This document shows positions 42,467 to 46,680 of a DNA stretch of 46,680 bases, one piece after another. The translations under genes were made by a program, and so were the position numbers. The stretch is taken from positions 1 through 46,680 of the forward strand of contig NZ_JAENGP010000019.1 of the NCBI RefSeq assembly GCF_016595155.1. The letters are read 5' to 3'. The notes under the pieces were generated by a model. It was given only the letters and a program-made list of their open reading frames with translations, searched no databases and had not been told where the DNA came from. The stretch's first letter is position 1. Each line of letters begins with the position of its first letter. Origin of the DNA: Advenella mandrilli. Lineage in GTDB: Bacteria > Pseudomonadota > Gammaproteobacteria > Burkholderiales > Burkholderiaceae_B.

Positions 42467-43591
42467 TTACATAAGGGGCTTCTGTAACGCGGGCGCCCCT
42501 TTTCTGAAACGGGCGGGCGTCCGGGACAGCTTGATGGGGGTGTTAATCCCTTTGTAACCCTCCTGCTCAATAACCATATTTCTGTGTGCTGTATGCGGAT
42601 GATCCAGCAGCTGGGCCACATTATTAATGGGGGCGGCCGGAACACCAGATGCCAGCAGCGCCTGCGCCAGTTCCTGGGCTTTGTAATCAAGCAAAATCAC
42701 AGAAAGCACCTCGCGTAATTGCGGCCTGTTTTGCAACCTGTCTGCGTTATTAATGAAACGTGCATCTTCGGCCAGAGCCGGATGATTCAGTTTCTGGCAT
42801 AACAGGGCAAATTGCCGGTTATTACCCACTGCCAGAAAAATCTCCCCTTCGCCGGTGGCATAAGACTCATAGGGGGCAATATTGGGATGATCATTACCGG
42901 TTCTGCCCGGAATATTGCCACTGTTGAAATAATTGGGCGCATGCGGATGCAATAATGAAATAGCACAGTCATACAAAGTGATGTCAAGATGCTGCCCCAG
43001 CCCACTGGTATGCCGTTCATTCACCGCCATCAAAATCGCAATCGCGGCATTCAGGCCCGTTACCATATCCACGACCGGCAAACCAACCCTAAGCGGTTCC
43101 CCGTTTTTTTCTCCATTCACACTCATCAGGCCACACATGGCCTGGGCACAGGCATCATAGCCCGGCAGTCCTCCCAAAGGACCATCCGCCCCAAAACCAC
43201 TAATGCAGCAATGGATCAGGGCGGGAAATTCCTGCTGCAAGGTTTGGTAGCCGACTCCCCATTTTTCCAGGGTGCCCGGCTTGAAGTTTTCTATCAGAAT
43301 ATCGGCATCTGCCAGCAGGGTTCTTAAAAATGCCCTGCCTTGTTCCTGGGACAAATCCAGGCTCATGCCCTCTTTATTCCGGTTAACCCCCACAAAATAA
43401 GCCGCCGTATCCCCCACAAACGGGGGGCCCCACATCCGTGTTTCATCGCCTGAAGGCGGCTCTATTTTAAGCACATTGGCACCATGGTCTGCCAGAATCT
43501 GGGTGCAGTATGGTCCCCCCAGGACTCGCGTCAAGTCTATTACCGTCAGGCCGGTTAACGCGCTATGGGGGGTAGGTAATTGATTATGCAT
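42467..43591 (-). CDS. CaiB/BaiF family (family III) CoA-transferase
   Basis: CoA-transferase of 374 residues. The N-terminus LTGLTVIDLTRVLGGPYCTQILADHGANVLKIEPP is standard for the family. The active-site Asp is Asp146 in GLPGYDACAQA. LIENFKPGTLEKWG is also conserved. It moves CoA between carboxylic acids. It begins 5 bases after the 31-residue signal-peptide ORF, in the minus-strand set with the acyl-CoA dehydrogenase. Together they imply breakdown of an unidentified acid as a CoA ester. Confidence 0.9.
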   Translation of the reverse strand: MHNQLPTPHSALTGLTVIDLTRVLGGPYCTQILADHGANVLKIEPPSGDETRMWGPPFVGDTAAYFVGVNRNKEGMSLDLSQEQGRAFLRTLLADADILIENFKPGTLEKWGVGYQTLQQEFPALIHCCISGFGADGPLGGLPGYDACAQAMCGLMSVNGEKNGEPLRVGLPVVDMVTGLNAAIAILMAVNERHTSGLGQHLDITLYDCAISLLHPHAPNYFNSGNIPGRTGNDHPNIAPYESYATGEGEIFLAVGNNRQFALLCQKLNHPALAEDARFINNADRLQNRPQLREVLSVILLDYKAQELAQALLASGVPAAPINNVAQLLDHPHTAHRNMVIEQEGYKGINTPIKLSRTPARFRKGAPALQKPLM

Positions 43592-43596
43592 TATTC

Positions 43597-43692
43597 TTAA
43601 TCCAGTTGAATTTTAGCGTCAGCATGAACCGTTAGCGGGGCAAGCGCTATCAGGGTTGATGCAATCATTAGCGTTTTAATATGTTTTTTCAT
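43597..43692 (-). CDS. 31-residue ORF that is essentially a lone signal peptide
   Basis: The ORF MKKHIKTLMIASTLIALAPL, then TVHADAKIQLD and TAA, is a textbook Sec signal peptide (Lys pair, hydrophobic core, VHA cleavage) with only eight residues after the cleavage site. GAGGAG lies 7 bases before the ATG, a strong ribosome site. It lies between the acyl-CoA dehydrogenase and CoA-transferase genes on their strand and ends 5 bases before the latter. It may be the leftover start of a deleted Bug-type receptor gene, or a short leader peptide coupling translation of the CoA-transferase. Confidence 0.55.
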   Translation of the reverse strand: MKKHIKTLMIASTLIALAPLTVHADAKIQLD

Positions 43693-43724
43693 TGAATGTC
43701 TCCTCAGTGTTCGTTTATGCCGCT

Positions 43725-45398
43725 TTACAGGGCATAAGCCAGGATTGCCGCGTTTTCTTCACAGAATGATTCTTCCGCAAGCGGATCTTTAGGCGCCAGG
43801 CGGTGCAGCAATACCTGGTCCGCCAGCAAATTACGGGATTCCATGCCGGTTTGTTTAGCCTCCCAGCGCATGGCCGCCATTGAAATGACGTTATACAAGG
43901 CAGTACCCACCTGCCGTGCTTGTTCAGGCGTGTTGTTACCGGCCGCCCTGGCCGCCAGTGCAAACGCATTTTGTATGCAGCGGGTTTGCAACTCATACAA
44001 CGACGCCTTGCAGGGCATGCCGTTTTCCAGCAAATATTGGGTATGCCGTTGCAAGGCAGCCAGACCATCACTTTTCTGTATGGCACGTAATACATCCAGG
44101 GCCACAATATTACTGGTGCCCTCCCAGATAGAACCCAAATGCGCATCACGCAGCAGGCGCGGTTCTGTCCACTCTTCGATATAACCACAACCACCGCGCA
44201 CTTCCATTGCGTCTCCAGTCACCGTGCGGGCATCGCGGCAGGCCCTGAATTTAATTAATGGCGTCAGGATCCGTACCAGGCTTTTGCCTTCCTGCTCACC
44301 GTTATCAGCGCGTTCCAATGCCTGTGCAGTTTGGAACATGACCGACCGGCCCTGCTCGGCACGCATGATCATTTTCACCAGCTGTCGCTGCATGAGCGGC
44401 ATTTCGATAATTCTTTTGTCAAACGCGGTTCTGTGCTGGCTAAAATAAATGGCCTCGCTCACTGCCCGGCGCATTAAGCCAGCTGCCCGCATTCCGTTAG
44501 ACAGGCGGGAATTGTTGATCATATCGGCCATTTGCTGGAATCCCCGGCCACGCTCACCCACCAACCAGGCAAAAGCCCCTTCAAGGCGAATTTCACCACT
44601 GGCCATGGAACGGGTACCCAGCTTGTCTTTCAGACGCAACAGGCGGTAGTTGTTTTGTGTGCCATCGGGCTTTATTTTTGGCAGCAGGAACAGGGACACC
44701 CCTTTGAGTCCTTCCGCCTCTTCACTGCGGGCAAGTACCATGGCAAAACCGGCATCCGGGTTGGAACAGAACCATTTATCACCCGACAGGCGCCAGCTGC
44801 CATCTTCAGCCAGTGTGGCTAGCGTTTGCGTGGCACTCACATCCGAACCAGCGGCCTGCTCCGTCATGAACATGGCACCCTGTTGAAGCTGGTCAAAATC
44901 CTGGCTGGCCACCTGCGGCAGTACCTGCTCCACCAATTCGGGGTCACCATATTTTTTCAGGGTACGAGCCAGGGAGTCGGTCATGCTGACCGGGCAGCAC
45001 AAGCCAAACTCTGCCTGCACAAACAAGTGTGACAGCGCATACTTGGCAGCAGGCGGAAAGGTCTCATTCCAACCCAACACCCCTTTGCGGTGCGACATAG
45101 CAGCCAGTCCCAGTTGAGCATAAGCCACTTTTTCCAGCTCAATATAAGCCGGATGTTTATGGATACTATCGCCATCAGTGCCATTACGCTTGCGCACGGT
45201 TAACACGGGCGGGTTCTTGTCGGCAATATCCGCCAGCTCATCCAGCGAATCACCAATTTGCTGGCCCAAGCGGTCAAATACGGGTAACAGATGCGCGAAC
45301 AGGTCTGGCTTCAGGTAGGTACGCAACAGGGATTCTGAATACGGATCCATCCGGAAATAATTGCTGCCACGACTGTCTGGAATATTATTGCCTTGCAT
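43725..45398 (-). CDS. Acyl-CoA dehydrogenase (AidB-like)
   Basis: Flavoprotein acyl-CoA dehydrogenase of 557 residues, longer than the usual 380-400 and laid out like AidB-type members. The flavin-binding segment AMFMTEQAAGSDVSATQT is near 175-192; DKWFCSNPDAGFAMVLAR and the C-terminal RGGCGYIEEWTEPRLLRDAHLGSIWEGTSNIVALD follow. It probably oxidises a CoA ester or acts in alkyl-damage tolerance as AidB does. Neighbouring CoA-transferase and LysR genes favour a catabolic role. It is divergent from the LysR gene at 45513. Confidence 0.85.
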   Translation of the reverse strand: MQGNNIPDSRGSNYFRMDPYSESLLRTYLKPDLFAHLLPVFDRLGQQIGDSLDELADIADKNPPVLTVRKRNGTDGDSIHKHPAYIELEKVAYAQLGLAAMSHRKGVLGWNETFPPAAKYALSHLFVQAEFGLCCPVSMTDSLARTLKKYGDPELVEQVLPQVASQDFDQLQQGAMFMTEQAAGSDVSATQTLATLAEDGSWRLSGDKWFCSNPDAGFAMVLARSEEAEGLKGVSLFLLPKIKPDGTQNNYRLLRLKDKLGTRSMASGEIRLEGAFAWLVGERGRGFQQMADMINNSRLSNGMRAAGLMRRAVSEAIYFSQHRTAFDKRIIEMPLMQRQLVKMIMRAEQGRSVMFQTAQALERADNGEQEGKSLVRILTPLIKFRACRDARTVTGDAMEVRGGCGYIEEWTEPRLLRDAHLGSIWEGTSNIVALDVLRAIQKSDGLAALQRHTQYLLENGMPCKASLYELQTRCIQNAFALAARAAGNNTPEQARQVGTALYNVISMAAMRWEAKQTGMESRNLLADQVLLHRLAPKDPLAEESFCEENAAILAYAL

Positions 45399-45512
45399 GA
45401 AATCACCTTTATTGACATGTACTTGAATAGAATCATGCGCTTATGATAAACAAATTGATGTATATTCAAAAATACTGTTTTAATGTAGATCCATACACAG
45501 AAAATATAGATA

Positions 45513-46400
45513 ATGGATATTGACCTTCGCCTCCTCCGGTACTTTGTTGCGGTTGCCGAAGAACTGAACTTCAGCAAGGCAGCCGTGCGCCTGAACATAT
45601 CTCAGCCTCCCCTTAGTTTTGCCATCAAGCAACTGGAACAGGAGCTGGATCTTGTCCTGTTTGAGCGCAACAGCCGGCAAGTGGCCCTGACCAATGCCGG
45701 CATCCGCCTATATAAAGAAGCCCTGTTTATTCTGGGCCATGCCAGTTCACTGAAACATACGCTGCATCATGCAGATGCCAGGCCGCATATACGGATAGGC
45801 TTTGTGGGCTCCATGATGTATCGCAATCTTGCCGGCTTGCTTGCAGAATTGAAACAGCTCTTTCCCGATATGACATTTAGCCTGACCGAAGCCAATTCCA
45901 GTGAAATCATTCACGACACCGACAGGGGAAATATTGATATTGGCTTGACCCATGCCAACCAGCTTCCTGCTGGCATTAAAAGCCGGACGTTAATGATTGA
46001 GCCTTTCCTGCTTTGCCTGCACCAAAGCAACCCCCTTGCCACCCAAAAAAGCCTGGATCTGGCAGACTTGCAACACGAAAACTTTATCTTCTTTTCCCGC
46101 TCGGTGTCTCCGGCGTATTATGAAATGCTGCTCTCCATGTGCGTCAGTGCCGGGTTCTTCCCCAGGGCCAATGACGAGGCCAGGCACTGGTTAAGTATTA
46201 CCAGTCTGGTGTCACAAAATCTGGGTGTCTCGATTGTGCCCGCCTGCATGCAACACTGCGGTTTGCCAAACTTACGGTTTATACCCTTCAAACACACTCA
46301 GCGGTCAGTCACTGACGTGGTTTGGTCAGCCCGAAAAGATGCCGATATTAAACAGAAAATCGTGGATGTCGCCGCCCGTTTTTATGCCCCTTTTTTATAG
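45513..46400 (+). CDS. LysR-family transcriptional regulator
   Basis: A 295-residue LysR regulator of the CatR/BenM-like type. The HTH is in residues 4-64 (LRLLRYFVAVAEELNFSKAAVRLNISQPPLSFAIKQLEQEL). The effector domain starts around residue 90 (IRIGFVGSMMYRNLAGLLAELK). It shares a 114-base divergent region with the acyl-CoA dehydrogenase gene and is its likely activator. Confidence 0.9.
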   Translation: MDIDLRLLRYFVAVAEELNFSKAAVRLNISQPPLSFAIKQLEQELDLVLFERNSRQVALTNAGIRLYKEALFILGHASSLKHTLHHADARPHIRIGFVGSMMYRNLAGLLAELKQLFPDMTFSLTEANSSEIIHDTDRGNIDIGLTHANQLPAGIKSRTLMIEPFLLCLHQSNPLATQKSLDLADLQHENFIFFSRSVSPAYYEMLLSMCVSAGFFPRANDEARHWLSITSLVSQNLGVSIVPACMQHCGLPNLRFIPFKHTQRSVTDVVWSARKDADIKQKIVDVAARFYAPFL

Positions 46401-46415
46401 TTTTAGGGCATTGGT
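46384..46415 (+). terminator. Possible weak terminator at the LysR stop
   Basis: ATGCCC (46384-46389) and GGGCAT (46406-46411) pair over 6 bp around a T-rich loop that includes the LysR stop codon, followed by TGGTTTT. Stem is short, so this is a weak call. Confidence 0.3.
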
Positions 46416-46438
46416 TTTGAGTTTGGTAAAAGCCGAAC

Positions 46439-46560
46439 TCATACGCCTTTCAGCCAATACCACCCAATCCCAATCCATTCATGCAAGACACTGGCAGAAA
46501 CCCGCAAGGCATCTGCCCGGGGAATATATTTAAGAAAATTGGGCGGGTAATCACCCCCTG
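46439..46560 (-). pseudogene. C-terminal fragment of an unrecognised gene cut by the right IS
   Basis: The minus frame from the IS edge at 46560 down to TGA at 46439-46441 is open for 39 codons and reads like protein (GGDYPPNFLKYIPR, then ADALRVSASVLHEWIGIGWY and WLKGV). It has no start and no ribosome site, and its upstream part would lie beyond the IS at 46561. I do not recognise the family. It may be a gene whose 3' end was separated by the insertion. The hydrophobic, tryptophan-rich composition could also be chance. Confidence 0.35.
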
Positions 46561-46680
46561 TGTCAGACTAGTTGGAACCTCTACCGATGTTAGAATTTAA
46601 CTCATCCTAAGATGGGGGCAAAGAAAAGGTTCCTATGAAATACTCACCCGAACGCCGCGAAGCGATACTGGCCAAATTAA
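46561..46680 (+). mobile_element. Left end of an IS3-like insertion sequence (partial)
   Basis: This is the start of an insertion sequence continuing past the window. The terminal repeat TGTCAGACTAGTTGGAACCT (46561-46580) matches, in inverted form, the repeat at 101-120. A leader of 74 bases precedes the orfA start at 46635. Its orientation equals that of the partial element at the left edge. Confidence 0.75.
46635..46680 (+). CDS. IS3-like transposase orfA, first 15 residues (partial)
   Basis: The ATG at 46635 opens MKYSPERREAILAKL and continues beyond the window. This opening is typical of the helix-turn-helix orfA protein that precedes orfB in IS3-family elements ('YSPERRxAxLAKLL'). AAAGG lies 6 bases before the ATG. 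Only 15 residues are visible, so the family call is moderate. Confidence 0.6.
   Translation, partial: MKYSPERREAILAKL

Noticed and set aside
43725-44194. Large frames antisense or out of frame within the acyl-CoA dehydrogenase gene
   Set aside because: They are frame shadows of a strongly supported 557-residue gene.
1-46680. The window as a proven composite transposon
   Set aside because: Most content is chromosomal-type catabolism plus lpxL and nagB, the outer IS ends and target duplications are outside the window, and the two IS ends differ at three of 20 positions; kept only as a possibility.
1-46680. CRISPR array, tRNA or rRNA genes, phage structural genes
   Set aside because: No regularly spaced repeats, cloverleaf-like or rRNA-like segments, or phage-type proteins were recognised.

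Overview
The window looks like a chromosomal segment of a betaproteobacterium of the Alcaligenaceae with a fairly low GC content. The evidence is three Bug-type periplasmic receptors, a BpH3-like H-NS protein, a Bordetella-type PaaN and an LpxL acyltransferase. Genus and species cannot be read from it. No rRNA, tRNA or CRISPR array was seen. Most of the window is catabolic: three or four gene modules, each with its own regulator and transport protein.

Edges: both ends are cut inside what appears to be the same IS3-like insertion sequence, in the same orientation. Bases 1-120 hold the transposase C-terminus and right inverted repeat. Bases 46561-46680 hold the left inverted repeat and the start of orfA. 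Each copy abuts a broken gene: an RpiR-type regulator at 110-445, whose stop codon is supplied by the IS, and an unrecognised C-terminal fragment at 46439-46560.

0.5-11.3 kb: module 1 contains an orphan Bug receptor, a LysR regulator, a divergent 3-hydroxyisobutyrate-dehydrogenase-like enzyme with a DUF1185 protein, and a minus-strand operon livK-livH-livM-livG-livF-amidase read divergently from an IclR regulator. Together they suggest uptake and hydrolysis of an amide or amino-acid-like compound; the substrate is unknown.

11.7-29.1 kb: after an lpxL-like gene comes a large phenylacetate (paa) cluster. On the minus strand, in transcription order: paaN, livKHMGF, paaX, paaABCDE, a PaaA-like ferritin-fold protein, paaY. 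Divergently on the plus strand: paaG, paaI, paaK and a TetR regulator (paaR-like). The two paa promoter regions share the palindrome RACCG-NN-CGGTY; at paaN/paaG it fills the -35/-10 spacer of two overlapping divergent promoters. PaaF, PaaH, PaaJ and the hydratase half of PaaZ are absent, so the lower pathway must be encoded elsewhere.

29.3-38.9 kb: module 3 holds a Bug receptor, an acyl-CoA synthetase, a 2,4-dienoyl-CoA-reductase-like SDR and a LysR. Module 4 holds a maleylacetate-reductase-like dehydrogenase, a Tat-type Bug receptor, a VOC (dioxygenase-like) protein, an alpha/beta hydrolase and a LysR. Substrates are unknown.

39.1-46.4 kb: a BASS-type transporter and nagB; an AT-rich 0.5-kb gap with a 47-nt palindrome; an H-NS family gene; a small RHH-like gene; and an acyl-CoA dehydrogenase, 31-residue signal-peptide ORF and CoA-transferase set divergent from a LysR gene. 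Strong hairpin terminators follow the DUF1185 gene, the first Bug gene and hns.
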